A stretch of 64,000 bases of DNA from Brassica napus (Eukaryota; Streptophyta; Magnoliopsida; Brassicales; Brassicaceae), in the NCBI RefSeq assembly GCF_020379485.1, contig NC_063452.1, forward strand, positions 10,395,065 to 10,459,064. Reading direction: 5' to 3'. Position numbers and translations under genes: made by a program. Within the stretch, counting starts at the first letter, position 1; the number at the start of each line of letters is the position of its first letter. Below are positions 1 to 11,874 of the stretch, piece after piece. Below the pieces are notes generated by a model, which saw only the letters and a program-made list of their open reading frames with translations, did not search any database and was not told the origin of the DNA.

Positions 1-77
1 GGTCTTTCCGGATATGGATGGATTTGATTTTCAGGTATAAAAACCAAAATCCGCTCAGATCAAGCTCTAGTGATCTA

Positions 78-920
78 TCTATACTATTATATGAGAAGTG
101 AATTTACTGATTTGTCTGGCTTTCCATAATTTTAAGTTTAGTCATATTTTATGCTATTATTAATATTAAAAAATAATTTTATTGATTTATCTGATAATTT
201 ATTATTATTTTGAGAATAATTAAAATAATTCTAAAGATAATATCGTAGTTAAATTCATATTATATTTACTTTAGTAATATTAAAATATTATATATATGCT
301 TATATTATATTTGGTTTAGTAATATTAAACCGACTCTAATTTAATATATATCAGATAAGATAGAATGAATCATTTATTTTTAAGATAAATTTCTTAGGAC
401 AATTAAAATCACTTATTGTAATAATTTCTGAAAATATTTGGCAGAGAATTCAAAAATATTTATACTATTATTAACGAATTAATTTTTTCTATCTCACGTT
501 TAAAGTTAGAGCGTTTAAAGTCTTTAGTTACTCTTAATAAATAATTAGATTAGATTTTTTTAATATATAATCACTCATAAAAAAAAAGAGGTTTATTAAT
601 TTGATAATCATCATTATTTAAAAAGATTATATATTATGTTATCAAAAAATATTTTACATCATAATATTTTAAAACTAACTATAAATCCATGTATATAGTT
701 TTATGTATATATGAATGTTTTCTAGTTTATTATACGTGATAAAAGATATTTTATTAAAATGAAGAAAACTTTATCGTATATAAAATTTAATATTTAATTA
801 ATTATTAAATATTTCAAAAACATGAAAATAGATTATTTTTTTATATTTTTGAATTGACACTATATCTATTTCAAAAAAAATTAAAAATTATTTAAACTGC
901 AAGTGCGGGCAAAATCCTAG
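78..920 (+). mobile_element. Short non-autonomous Helitron
   Basis: It begins with the Helitron 5' signature TCTATACTATTATA directly after an A at 77 and ends in CTAG at 917-920 followed by T at 921, so it sits in an AT dinucleotide as Helitrons do. A GC-rich stretch (GTGCGGGC) lies just before the CTAG, but the usual 3' hairpin is decayed. The body is AT-rich and I see no coding sequence. It is best read as an 843-bp non-autonomous copy mobilised in trans. The ends are seen directly; mobility is inference. Confidence 0.7.
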
Positions 921-1068
921 TTGATTATAATTCATAATGTAGATTTAGATAGTGATGTGAACTGCACCCACATCAACAACCAAATAACCAATCACTCTTA
1001 ATATGTATTCAATATGTATAATACCAGCATTTACTACATACAAAACTTAGATCATCTCCAATGGGTTA

Positions 1069-1256
1069 CTCTATTTTATACTTTAAAATAGAGTAACTCT
1101 ATAATAGAGATTGAGTTTGCTCCAATGATACTCTATTTTAGAGTAGAAAATAGAGTGATGAACTCTATTTTATACTTTAAAATAGAGTAACTCTATAATA
1201 GAGATTGAGTTTGCTCCAATGATACTCTATTTTAGAGTAGAAAATAGAGTGATGAA
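1069..1256. repeat. Two identical 94-bp tandem units
   Basis: Units 1069-1162 and 1163-1256 are identical as far as I can read. Each is built from alternating TAAAATAGAG and CTCTATTTTA words, so each can fold back on itself. It is an internal duplication of the surrounding MITE-like element, and the lack of differences points to a recent event. Confidence 0.85.
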
Positions 1257-1303
1257 CAAAAAAAAAATAAGTTACTATATATTTGGAGTAAACCTATTTT
1301 TAT

Positions 1304-2738
1304 TGTCTCAAACCTACGTCACACACGTATATTCCTAGGTCACACACAATGAACCCTAGGTCACACACACACGGAATTGCGTCACACAATTAATAAGAAC
1401 TCAACTCTTCTTAATCTCTCAATACCTTAGAAAATCACTCAAAACTAAAGCTCAAAACTCATAAGTTATGAAACACACTTTGCATTTCCTTATATATAAC
1501 TCAAACTTTCTTAAACTCATTAGGAATCACAAATAGATATTTTCCTATTCTATAACTCAATAGAATTAGGTAACTTGCACAATAAGTTATTTCAATCTTA
1601 TCTCAACATTCTCTCTCTTAAACTTGAAATCTCTTTTCTTCAAATCTTCTATGCCAATGAAGTCTCTCATTTCTCGAAACTTGATTCTTCCCAACACATT
1701 GGTTAGAATGTCCACCTTTTGCTCAGTTCCAGGTACATGCTCAACTTCTATCAACTCCCTCTCAACACATTCACCAATTCTAATGGTGACCTTCTCGCAT
1801 GGAGCTCTGATGATCTCACTTAGTAACTCTTTCAGCCACAATGCTTGTCTTGCAGCTTCAGTCCTTGCCATAAACCCATCATCTTGATCAGTGTTGTAGC
1901 TACTGTCGCTGTAGCCGATCAGTCTTGGTATCTTTGATGTAACACGACGAAACGTTAGACCGAGACTAGATGTTTCTTTCAGGTATCGAAGTCATACTTT
2001 CAACGCAGCACAGCATGTACCCACTAAGGACTCTAACACAATACGCTAAATCTGGTCGTGTGTGTAGTAAGTAACGCAGACAACCAACGTTTCTTGTAAA
2101 CTCAGTAGCGTCGATCTCTCGTTCATCTTCAGGTTTTGAGATCTTCAAATTCGCCTCCATTGGAATATAAGTTGTGTTACATGCTTCCATCTTTATGTCA
2201 CACGGGATTTCGTCTGCTCCTTGAATCACCTCTATGCCAAGGTAATACGCTAGCTTACCTAGATCTGACATCTCGAACTTCTTAGGCATCTCCTTGAGAA
2301 CCTGATCAACTTTCACATTCCATGCTCTGGGTGTCTGATGTAACACATACAATGTCTTGTGTAACACACAAACTCGATCTTCTTCTTCTTTCTTCTCAGA
2401 ACCAGTCGATCTATCTACAAGCTCCCATATCTTGTTTCTTGTGATAGAGTTCAACTCGGCTGCCATAGCTTCAACCCAATTTTCTTCACAAAATATATTG
2501 AGCTCATCTGAGACAAACTCTCCTTCTCTATTGGTGTGAAATCTTTTGACCCAATATAATGCATCACGGTTATCTGCTGGCATTGGTGGTGTGTTTCGTC
2601 TACACAAATATCCAAGCAACAATCCCAATGACTTTGATGTTCGAACTATGGCTTTTGTCGGGAATGAATGTCTGATCTGCTTCCATGCGAGACATGCGTC
2701 ACACATGCCTTCTTTGTGTGTTACACACTCCATTATAA
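1304..2738 (-). pseudogene. Ty1/Copia pol remnant with putative LTR
   Basis: Translated on the minus strand, 1966-2766 contains Copia reverse-transcriptase pieces: an N-terminal motif with WVEAMAAEL, then KFEMSDLGKLAYYLGIEV, then a GCLRYLLHTRPDLAYCV stretch. 1587-1871 matches the terminal RNase H part (ARTEAARQALWLKELL). The central catalytic region is missing, so the protein is internally deleted and dead. Downstream on the same strand a purine run is followed by TGTTGAGATAAG at 1608, reading leftward, and a possible LTR ends in CA at 1304. The LTR call is weaker than the pol call. Confidence 0.8.
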
Positions 2739-2903
2739 AGTGAAAAATAGAGTACCATTGGAGCATTTTTACTCTAAACTCTATTTTATAGCTCTAATTT
2801 GCAACTCAATCTAGTTGTCTCTCTTGTTAGTCTACCTGCCTGAATCAATATTTTATATATTTTTTTCTGATTGTTTTTCCTTTTTTGTGGGTTGATTTTC
2901 TGA

Positions 2904-2911
2904 TATAAATA
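2904..2911 (+). promoter_or_regulatory. TATA box of invertase copy 1
   Basis: TATAAATA lies 65 bases before the copy 1 start codon, a normal spacing for a plant core promoter with a short leader. The aligned position before invertase copy 2 (about 40012) reads TATAGTGT, so only copy 1 keeps a consensus box. Confidence 0.6.
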
Positions 2912-3737
2912 GGACTTGCCATATTCTATTACAATCACCAAATCTAAAGAAAGAAAAAGAGAACAGAAATGGCAAGCTCCGAGTCTCTCTTGCCGGTCAC
3001 TTCCCAACACGATCCATTATCCGAGTCAAGTTCAAACTCAATCCCAGAGACCCGCCGGGGAAAACCCACCAAAGTTCATCTTGTCGTCTATTCAGGTTTT
3101 CTGTTGATCGCTTTATACATTACTCTCATCGTCACACATACCAGACCTGTCCGTACAAAAGGTGCTAATGATGAAAAGACGGCGGCGTCACGTGCTCGTT
3201 TGGCCGGTGTATCCGAAAAGAGCAACGACCATATTTGGAAAATTTCCGATGATCGGGAAGGAGAAGCGTTTGCATGGAACAATACTATGTTATCGTGGCA
3301 ACGAACGGCGTTTCATTTTCAGCCTGAGAAGAATTGGATGAACGGTATTAACTTATCAACAAAACAAAATACTATTTTATTAATTATAAAAATAAATGGA
3401 TTTTTAAATGAACTTCTTTATGTGTATCTAAAATAGTTTAAAAAGTGTGTCCACTTTTTCCCAACCAACATCAAAGAATGTTCATATTCCTCATCATCTT
3501 TTCTATAGATTTTGAATCTCATAACTATATATATGTTTAGATCACAAGTTAAGAGACAGATTTATGAAATTTCAAATTTCAAATTCCGAGAATTTTTGAT
3601 CCGGAATCATACAATTTCATTTTAATTTTAGTTAAATAGAAGATTATAATTTCATTTCTTATTAAATTTATTGTTTTGCGTTTCTTTTTTTCATGTGAAT
3701 GGCAAATTTTTGGCTTCTCGGTCTGCAGATCCTGATG

Positions 3738-5199
3738 GTAAGCGCTAGATCCTACATTGAAGTCTTCTATTTATGTGTTTTAAGAAGTTTACATTCTTTT
3801 TTCCTTTGACCTTGTTTTCGTTTACATAAAAATGGAAAACATAATTATAGAAATGGATAAATCTAAACTCCAAAAAATCTCCTATATATTATTTGTGAAA
3901 CATTACAACTTCTTTTTGTAAACACGTGTCATCACTAGGATGATTCTTAGAATTATTAGAGAAATATGTTGGTACATCTAATTATATAATAAGTTTTTTA
4001 TTAAACTAACCATAAATTTATTATTAATATCATTTATTATTTCCTTAAATAAAGATTACGGAATTACCTAATGTGGCTAAAGTATATATGACAATTAATT
4101 ATTTTGAATAATAAAGATCTGATAAAAAAATGTATCTTCTATCAAATTTGTTTAATTTTAAAATATTAAAATAATTTAAAAAAATCACAATAACCATATT
4201 ATAAAAATATAGATTTTTCTGTATATGTTATATTTTGAATTTAAAAAAACGACTATAAATTACTAAAACTGCTAAAAGTCTCACATTCAAATTTTACGAT
4301 CCATGGTTTAAAATTTTTGTTATGACAAAATACAAATGATTACAAAATCATATAAATAAAAGTATAATTTAATTAATCATTAAGATTTAAAATATATATG
4401 TATATATATCATTCTAAATTAAACTATAAACCATATTGAATAAATAAATATTTTAATTTCAAATTTTACTTTGAATAATTGTTTTGATAAAAGTTTTGAA
4501 CTAACATTGATTAATTTTTTTTAAATATAAATTACTAAAATTATTAATCCTACAATGAAAATTTTGTTATCAATAATTTAAAGTTTTTTTTATTAAAGAT
4601 ACACATAATCAAAACATATGAGTAGAAAACATCATTTAATAGACATTAATATTAAAAATATACTATGTATGTTAATATCATTTAAATTTAATTACATATC
4701 CTATCAATTTTTTAAAAAAAAAATTGTTTGGATTAATAAAATTGATTGATACGTTCGCACCAATTTAATTATATATATAATAGTTACTGATTTTTAATTA
4801 TTCAATATATATTTATTATTTCATAATATGTAACAACATATAATACATAAAATAATTTTTATATATAATATTTATAATCTAGTATTGGTATTATATGATA
4901 ACAACGCACGTCGTTTGGAGAGCACAATTGATAGCATCATTATTACAAGTATCACTAAAAAATAATTTTTTTAATAAACTTATTTTGAAGTCTAAATAAA
5001 TAAAATTGAAAGAGGAAGAAAAGAATAGTTAAACAATGGCGAAAGACTCTTAAATTACATGTTTCTTTGAATGGTACAATTACATTTTAAATACTAAATT
5101 TTAGGAAAATTAAATTGTTTTACAATATTAATATAATAATTTTTCAAATTAATTTGAATAACTTATTAAGGTGATCCGTCTGAAGGTCGTAGATATATT

Positions 5200-5234
<35 letters not shown>

Positions 5235-6590
5235 TGTGAGAGACAATTACTAATTGACACCCAAAAAGGTATAACAAAAACAAAATCTGAAAGAAATTCT
5301 TGAAAGCCAATAATGTCCCTTTGTTTTTATTTGTTTTGTATACACCACGTAAGTAGGCCTGGGAATACGAGTATTTATCCGCGGGGTCCGGTCCGTTTAA
5401 CCCGCCGCGGGGCGGGTGCGGGTCGAACAATTTGAAAAAATAGATTCGGGGCGGGTTATGAGCATTTTATGCGGGGCGGGTTGGTGGATTTTGAAACGCG
5501 GATACCCGCCAAGTCGCAATTTTTTTTGTTTTTTATTTTTATTTTTTAAAATATATATATCTTTTTGTAAAAATGTATATTTTTTTAAAGAAAATACGAG
5601 AATTTTAAAAAATAATAATCAAAATATTTTAAAATATTAAAATTTTTAATTATAAATATATTATTTATGTTATATTTTACAAAAAAAATAAATTAAATAA
5701 ATATTTTTTAAAAGAAAAATATAACCCGCGAGTCCCGCGGGTTACCCGCAAATTAAGCGGGTCGGGTGCAGGTACAAATTTATTTGTTTGTGGGTTGTGC
5801 AGATCGGATTTTTTGACACAAAAAAAATTTGTAACCCACGGGTTAGTGGGTCAGTGGGGCGGGTTTGACCCGCAACCCAGCCCCTACACGTGAGTCATGT
5901 GCAAATTTTACAAATCATTACTTACCATTTGTGGGTTTGAGAGTCAATCTGATTTAACTATTTCTACCAACCCGACTGCAATTTTTTTTCTGAGAGAGAA
6001 TGGACCCAACTGTATTTGCAGCGTCGTACATTACATTTGTGATTTATTGAGTAAAACGTGGTTTACTTACAAATCTTACTAATAGTCTTAAAAAATCCTG
6101 TCCCAAAATAAAAACTATTAAACAACAAAAAAATTAATTTTAAAAATTAATTTTAAAAATTAATAAAAATAAATATTTGGAAAAGAAACATTAGTATTTA
6201 TCAAAAAATAAAAAATTATTTATCATCAAACTAAATCTAAACTCTAAACCCTAAAGATATATTTGCCTTCTTTGTTAAAAAAAAAGATATATTTGTCTTT
6301 ATACAAATTCATGAATATTATCTTATGATTTCTATCCTTATGTGTTATTTTGGAAAAAAATAGTTCTTATATTATTTGAAAGTAGTTTTCTTACATATTA
6401 CTAATGTTGAGACGCTATATATATATTTTATATATTGATATTATATAATGTTGATTTATAGATCTTAATGAATGAAAGGTTTAGATCTTGTTTTATTACG
6501 TGGTTTATTATTGGTTTTCCCATACACTAATCAATTTTGACCCACGATGATTGCATAATTGACAAACGAAATGTTAAAACAACTGTCCAG
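3738..6590 (+). other. Expanded intron 2 of invertase copy 1
   Basis: The intron is 2.85 kb, against 588 bp in copy 2. It is very AT-rich, contains an (AT)n microsatellite at about 5203-5228, and hosts the hAT-like element at 5354-5886. Donor GT at 3738 and acceptor AG at 6589-6590 are intact. I see no other gene in it. Confidence 0.8.
5354..5886. mobile_element. hAT-like non-autonomous transposon
   Basis: The element starts TAGGCCTGGG and ends CCCAGCCCCTA, typical inverted hAT termini. It is flanked by the 8-bp duplication CACGTAAG (5346-5353) and CACGTGAG (5887-5894), with one mismatch. Subterminal regions are rich in CCCGC and GCGGG words and the middle is AT-rich with no open reading frame. 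It sits in intron 2 of invertase copy 1 and is absent from copy 2. Confidence 0.8.
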
Positions 6591-8236
6591 GTCCATTGTT
6601 CTATAAGGGATGGTATCACTTCTTCTATCAATACAACCCAAATGCAGCCGTGTGGGGTGACATTGTTTGGGGTCACAGTGTCTAAAGATCTTATCCATTG
6701 GCTTCACCTCCCGTTTGCAATGGTTCCTGACCAATGGTACGACGCTAACGGTGTTTGGACCGGTTCGGCTACTTTCCTCGATGATGGTTCTATTGTCATG
6801 CTCTACACTGGATCCACCGACAAATTCGTACAAGTATTACTTTTAAAACCATTTCTCTGTTAAATAAGTATTTGATTCATAATGCTTTTGATATGATATC
6901 AATAAATCTTTTGATATACTGGTGACAGATTTATATAAAACGTAATTAATTCTTTATAAATCGTTTCATATAAGATTTTATCGGACCAATTAACGATAAT
7001 AATATTAGCTATTATTATGTTTTTAGGTTCAAAACCTTGCCTATCCTGAGGACCCCAATGATCCACTTTTGTTGAAATGGACCAAGTTCTCTGGCAACCC
7101 GGTTCTCGAACCGCCTCCAGGTATCGGTGATAAGGACTTCCGTGACCCAACAACTGCGTGGAAGACATCAGACGGAAAATGGCGGATCACTATCGGCTCC
7201 AAAATCAATAGAACCGGAATATCCCTTGTTTATGACACAGTCGATTTCAAGACCTACGAGAAACACGATATCTTGTTGCACCAAGTCCCAAACACTGGAA
7301 TGTGGGAGTGCGTTGACTTTTATCCGGTGTCAAAGACTAAGCACCACGGTCTTGACACTTCAGTTAATGGACCGGATGTTAGGCATATAGTGAAAGCTAG
7401 CATGGACGATACAAGAATTGACCATTTTGCCATTGGGACGTACTATGATTCTAATGGAACATGGGTCCCGGATAATCCTTCAATTGATGTCGGGATTAGT
7501 ACCGGTTTGAGATACGATTACGGTAAATTTTATGCATCCAAGACGTTTTATGATCAACATAAAGAACGAAGAATCTTATGGGGTTGGATCGGTGAATCTG
7601 ACAGCGAAGCAGCGGATGTACAGAAGGGCTGGTCTTCTGTTCAGGTACGATTTCTAAGCTAACGTGGTATGAAAGTTAGGGTTGAGATATTAGTTACTTG
7701 CGGTCTAAGTAAGGCTTTAAATTTGATTTACTCATGATCAGGCGATCCCGAGAACTTTGGTTTTGGACACGAAGACAAGGAAGTACTTAATTCAATGGCC
7801 AGTTAAGGAAATCGAATCTCTGAGATTAAGAAGCAAGAAATTCCACAAGAAGATTGGACCAGGGACTGTGGTTCCTGTGGATGTAGGCCCAGCGGATCAG
7901 ATAGACATAGAGGCTGAGTTCAAGCTTAAGAACGACGACCTCGAAGTAATCTTTGGAGATGACTCTGTTGAGGACGACAATGATTTCAGCTGCGAAACCA
8001 GCGGTGGAGCCACCTTACGTGGGGCTTTAGGACCTTTCGGATTCTCGATTCTTGCTGACCAAAGCTTGTCGGAACAAACTCTGGTCTACTTTTATGTGAC
8101 TAAGGGAAAAGATTCAAAACTCAAGACATTCTTCTGTACTGACACCTCAAAGTAAGTAATTCTCATTTGACAAATTCATTAACCAGTCAACAAATTTCCT
8201 TTTAACCATATATTAATCAAGATATATTTTAATTAA

Positions 8237-8670
8237 GGGCAAATCTCCAAAATAGCACATTTCTAAGTTTATATCACAAAAATAGCACTCAAAAACTAAA
8301 ATGACCAAAATAGCACCTTTCTAAGTTTATCCTTTGAAAATTTTATTTTTTTTATTTTTCAAAATTTGAAATTTTATCCCCAAAACCTCATTTCTCAATT
8401 CTAAACCTTAAACCCTAAACTCTAAACCCTAAACCCTAAACCATAAACCCTAAACCCTAAACTCTAAACCCTAAACCCTAAACCCTAAAATCTAAACCCT
8501 AAACTCTAAACCATAAACCCTAAACCCTAAATCCTAAACCCTACCCTTTAACTCTAAACTCTAAGTTTGTGATTTTTGATAAAACATTAAATGCTATTTT
8601 TGTGACTTTTGACCTTGAGTGCTAGTTTGGGAACATAAACTTGATTTAGTGCTATTTTTGTTTTTTTCTC
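8237..8670. mobile_element. Mutator-like MITE in invertase intron 5
   Basis: It is bounded by a perfect 9-bp duplication TTTAATTAA (8228-8236 and 8671-8679), the length expected for Mutator-like elements. Its roughly 80-bp ends are imperfect inverted repeats, both carrying the words AAAATAGCAC and AAGTTTAT. Between the arms lies a telomere-like array. It has no coding capacity. The right end leaves only the short TTTAATTAATAG before exon 6, so the insertion abuts the splice acceptor. Confidence 0.8.
8400..8565 (+). repeat. Degenerate telomere-like (CCCTAAA)n array
   Basis: About 20 units of the plant telomere motif AACCCTA with variants such as ACTCTAA and CCATAAA. It lies wholly inside the Mutator-like element in intron 5 of invertase copy 1, so it is part of a transposon and not a chromosome end. 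Confidence 0.85.
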
Positions 8671-9101
8671 TTTAATTAATAGGTCGACCATGGCGAATGA
8701 TGTTGTGAAACCTGTATACGGAAGCTTCGTTCCGGTCTTAAAAGGAGAGAAACTGACCATGAGAATCTTGGTAATATCCTATACATTTACACATATTAAT
8801 AATTCATTAGCATTCTAACAATAATTTCATTGGAAAAAATATTTCTTATTATACGTGACTAATTTTAAATTCTGTGTAGGTGGATCATTCGATAGTAGAG
8901 GGATTTGGACAAGGAGGACGAACATGTATTACCTCGAGAGTATATCCAACAAAAGCCATATATGGAGCTACAAAGCTATTCTTGTTCAATAATGCCATTG
9001 ATGCGACCGTCACAGCGTCTTTCAAGGTCTGGCAAATGAACAGTGCTTTTATTCATCCTTATTCTTCTGTGGACGATCTCGTTGTTCCTTCTAGCACCTG
9101 A

Positions 9102-9931
9102 TGATTATTATATACAAACAATAAGAGGGTTTTATCCTCTAGATAAGGGTCTCATTTGATTGGTCATCTGTGTGATTGATTCATCATGTGAGGAGGAGAA
9201 GAATAATAAAATTATTTTCTCATGTTTAACAGAAAATAAAACTTCATTCGTTGATGATTGGTCCAATTTTTGAAAGTGAAAAAGAAAATTCAAATATAGA
9301 TGAAGTAAGAAATTAATTGAAGGAAAAGTAATTTTCTTAGAAAAGGAGAACAAAAATCAACTGCTAAAGTTATCTACTCATGTGGCCTGTGAAATTCCTA
9401 ATCCCAAAATTAATGGCCTCGGTGGCTTTTGGATGCGCTATTTTTCTCAGAGCATCTTTAGTAGAACACTATTTTTTTCTCTATATTTTCTTCTAAAATA
9501 AAGTAACTTTATTTTTTAAAAAAATATATAAAAATAATAATATTCTATTGAAAATGGTCTTAAATAGATTAATTACATGAATGAGACAAACGAGTAATGC
9601 AAATTATTCACCTATCTGTACGCAACATCTAAATCTTTTGAGATCATAAGGTAGCATAATGAAAATTATTAGAAAGTTTTCATAATTAAAATAAATTTGA
9701 TTATCAATACCTTTTTTATTATATGTATAAAATAATTATTATTATATGTATAAAATATATACAAAACAGATAAGAACTTCTGATAAAGATATCATTTGGC
9801 ACATAACAATTCATACAAAAGTTTACAAATGATGCTCAACCATTAAGCAATATTAAGCTTACAAAAAAAAAGATAGGATCCACGAACAAAACAAATAAAT
9901 AGTTTAAAAAAAATAAGAAGAAAGTAATAAT
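9102..9931. other. 3' flank of invertase copy 1, no gene seen
   Basis: This is AT-rich sequence between the copy 1 stop codon and the Copia LTR. It should contain the 3' UTR of copy 1, but I could not assign a poly(A) site. Nothing else is recognisable. Confidence 0.5.
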
Positions 9932-10200
9932 TGTTATAAACCATTTAGTGATCGACCCATTTATCAGCCCGTGTAGCAAGACGGGCCAAGCTCATCCGCA
10001 TGATCATACTGGCGCCTATCTACTCTTGTGTTTATCTACATTATAGTTGGTGTTTATCTTACGTATTGCTAGTCATTATCTAGTTAAGGATAAGTACGAT
10101 CTCATGTCGATCTAGTACTTAGACCGTCATTACCATATGTATATAAAGACCAGTTGGTCGACCTAATAATAAACACAAGTTCCCCTCTTCATTCACAACA
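9932..10200 (+). repeat. 5' LTR of the Copia element
   Basis: The 269-bp terminal repeat starts TG and ends CA. It holds TATATAAAG near 10139-10147, a likely U3/R promoter TATA box. The partner is 22205-22473. Confidence 0.9.
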
Positions 10201-10728
10201 CATTATCAGCACGATAGACTCCAAAACCCTGAGACAAAACCTAACCTAAAATCCGTCACACATAAACCCTAATCCAGGCGTAACTTAAAATCAATCTATC
10301 TCTCAAACCCCGAGGAACCAGACGACGAGCCACATATCAAATTGAAGCTCTGGACAAGACAAATCTATCAGCGAAAACCGTTCGTCAATCCGATCTCCGA
10401 CGCGCACACACTCACAGAAACAATAGACGGCACCGCCTTGATCTTTTGGAACCCTAATCCCGAAGAACCCTAATTCGTTCTTGATTCCGTTCCAGCAAGC
10501 ATTACCGTCTCAGCTTCATCCCGATCTCAGCTCAGACGAACCCTTGAACTCAATCCCGTCTCGCGTTCCCGTCACTACCTCAGCTCGATCCGACGATCAG
10601 CCTCAACCCGTTCGCGAGAGACAACCAAGGCGATCGCAACCTAACAAACCTAACCCGATCGCATCCTCTCAGCTCGCGATCCCGAAGCAGCCAGCTCGCG
10701 TCCGTTCGAGGTTCATCTTGGTGGTATG

Positions 10729-11874
10729 TGATACACTAAATATGAATCTTTGCTACTGCCAAGTTAACAGTTGTGATTATAGTACTTTAGATTCAATCCA
10801 GAGGACCAGTCTACACTTTACTCTTATAAATTTCAATGACAAGCTAAGAAGAAAATGGTTTTCAATTCAATTGGTGACGCGGAAAACAAGTAAACTAGAG
10901 TTTGATTCAATTTAACAAGAAGCTAGCCTAGGGTATTTCATTGGGTGTTGAGCGAGAGCCAAACAATTATTCAAGCGTGATGCAGTGCTTTCTAGAACTC
11001 GGATCACTCAGCTGGAACACCCCACTGTCGTGGTGGTGATCTCTTTGCTGGTCGATCCCATCATCTAACTGTCGTTGAGATGAGAAACGACTGCAAGCCT
11101 TAGAGATCAGGTCCGATCAGTTCACTTATTACCCTAATATCTACTTTCGCTGATTAGGGATACTAAGCTCATTCAATACATGTCAAGCTATCTCCTAAGC
11201 GGTTAGCTAGGCGATAAACTTAGGATCTAACATCAAGTGATCAGATTAATGGAAGCCTTAAGAATAGTATGGATGAAGAATAATCAAGAATAGCTTATCT
11301 ATGTTTAGCTCATATTTCAACACCCTAAAAACCCTAGGCGAGCTAGATCACTACTCAATCATGATGCAAGCAATCAAAGACATAGATCCTGAATGAAACT
11401 GCATAATAAAACAGATAGAAAGAGGGTTCATGATAATCTTCTCTATGGTGAGAGAGATGGAGCCTTCTCCCTTTACAATCCAAAAGCACAAAAGTCTCCA
11501 ATGGTTTTCTTCTGTCTAGAATAGCGTAGAATGATAAAGAGAAACATAAAATATGATATATCAAAGCCACAGGCGGCTGGGAGAGAAAATAAGGATAATT
11601 AGGGCAAATCCCGTAATGATTGTAGTTTCCTTAAAAATCTCTGCTGCTGGAACATTCACTGGGAACAGTCACTCGGGTTGCTCCGCTATCTGACTGTTAT
11701 GCGTGAAAACCACCAAATTGCATTATTTTCTGCCTCTTTTGTTCCAGCTGGTCCATCTCCCATCCAATGCAACTCCAGACCTGTAATGACTCCAAAAGGA
11801 CTAGAAAGACTCGATAAAGACTTGAAAACCAATTTAAAAGCATATATACAAGATGTATAAAACACCATATATCA
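10729..11874 (-). repeat. LTR of element A (left copy)
   Basis: This matches 16238-17382 with roughly 15 differences by eye over 1,145 bp. On the coding strand of the element it is the 3' LTR. Confidence 0.9.

Larger units (their letters stand above)
1050..2770. mobile_element. MITE-like element split by a Copia remnant
   Basis: Inverted ends match: CATCTCCAATGGGTTACTC near 1053-1071 faces GAGTACCATTGGAGC near 2750-2764. The interior holds a 94-bp perfect tandem duplication and then a decayed minus-strand Copia piece. The simplest reading is a short MITE into which a Copia fragment was inserted, or which expanded around it. The right end lies under 200 bp from the start codon of invertase copy 1, so the element borders its promoter. 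I could not fix a target-site duplication. Confidence 0.5.
2969..9101 (+). pseudogene. Vacuolar acid invertase, copy 1, frameshifted
   Basis: This is a GH32 beta-fructofuranosidase (sucrose to glucose plus fructose in the vacuole), closest to the Arabidopsis BFRUCT3/4 type. Exons by splice site and phase: 2969-3344, 3729-3737 (9-nt mini-exon encoding the core of NDPDG), 6591-6833, 7027-7644, 7742-8151, 8683-8770, 8880-9101. The N-terminus has a cytosolic arm, an arginine-rich patch and one membrane segment, as expected for vacuolar sorting. Conserved motifs include [19 protein letters not shown] and WECVDF, which carry the nucleophile, stabiliser and acid/base residues. Exon 3 is 243 nt against 245 in copy 2: two bases are missing near 6680 in the stretch encoding GHSVSKD, giving an in-frame TAA at 6683-6685 after 159 codons. 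Later exons are open, so inactivation looks recent. A sequencing error cannot be excluded. Confidence 0.9.

Noticed and set aside
5416..5640. Frame inside the hAT-like element
   Set aside because: Low-complexity GC-rich end sequence followed by AT-rich runs; no transposase motif.
6531..6833. Minus-strand frame opposite invertase exon 3
   Set aside because: It is the antisense shadow of a conserved exon; the + strand carries invertase motifs.
8400..8565. Telomere or chromosome-end signature
   Set aside because: The array is degenerate, 165 bp long, and enclosed by the arms of a transposon in an intron.
10481..10915. Frame starting in the Copia leader (MIPFQQALPSQ...)
   Set aside because: It runs from the leader into the nested element's LTR, so it cannot be a single native protein.
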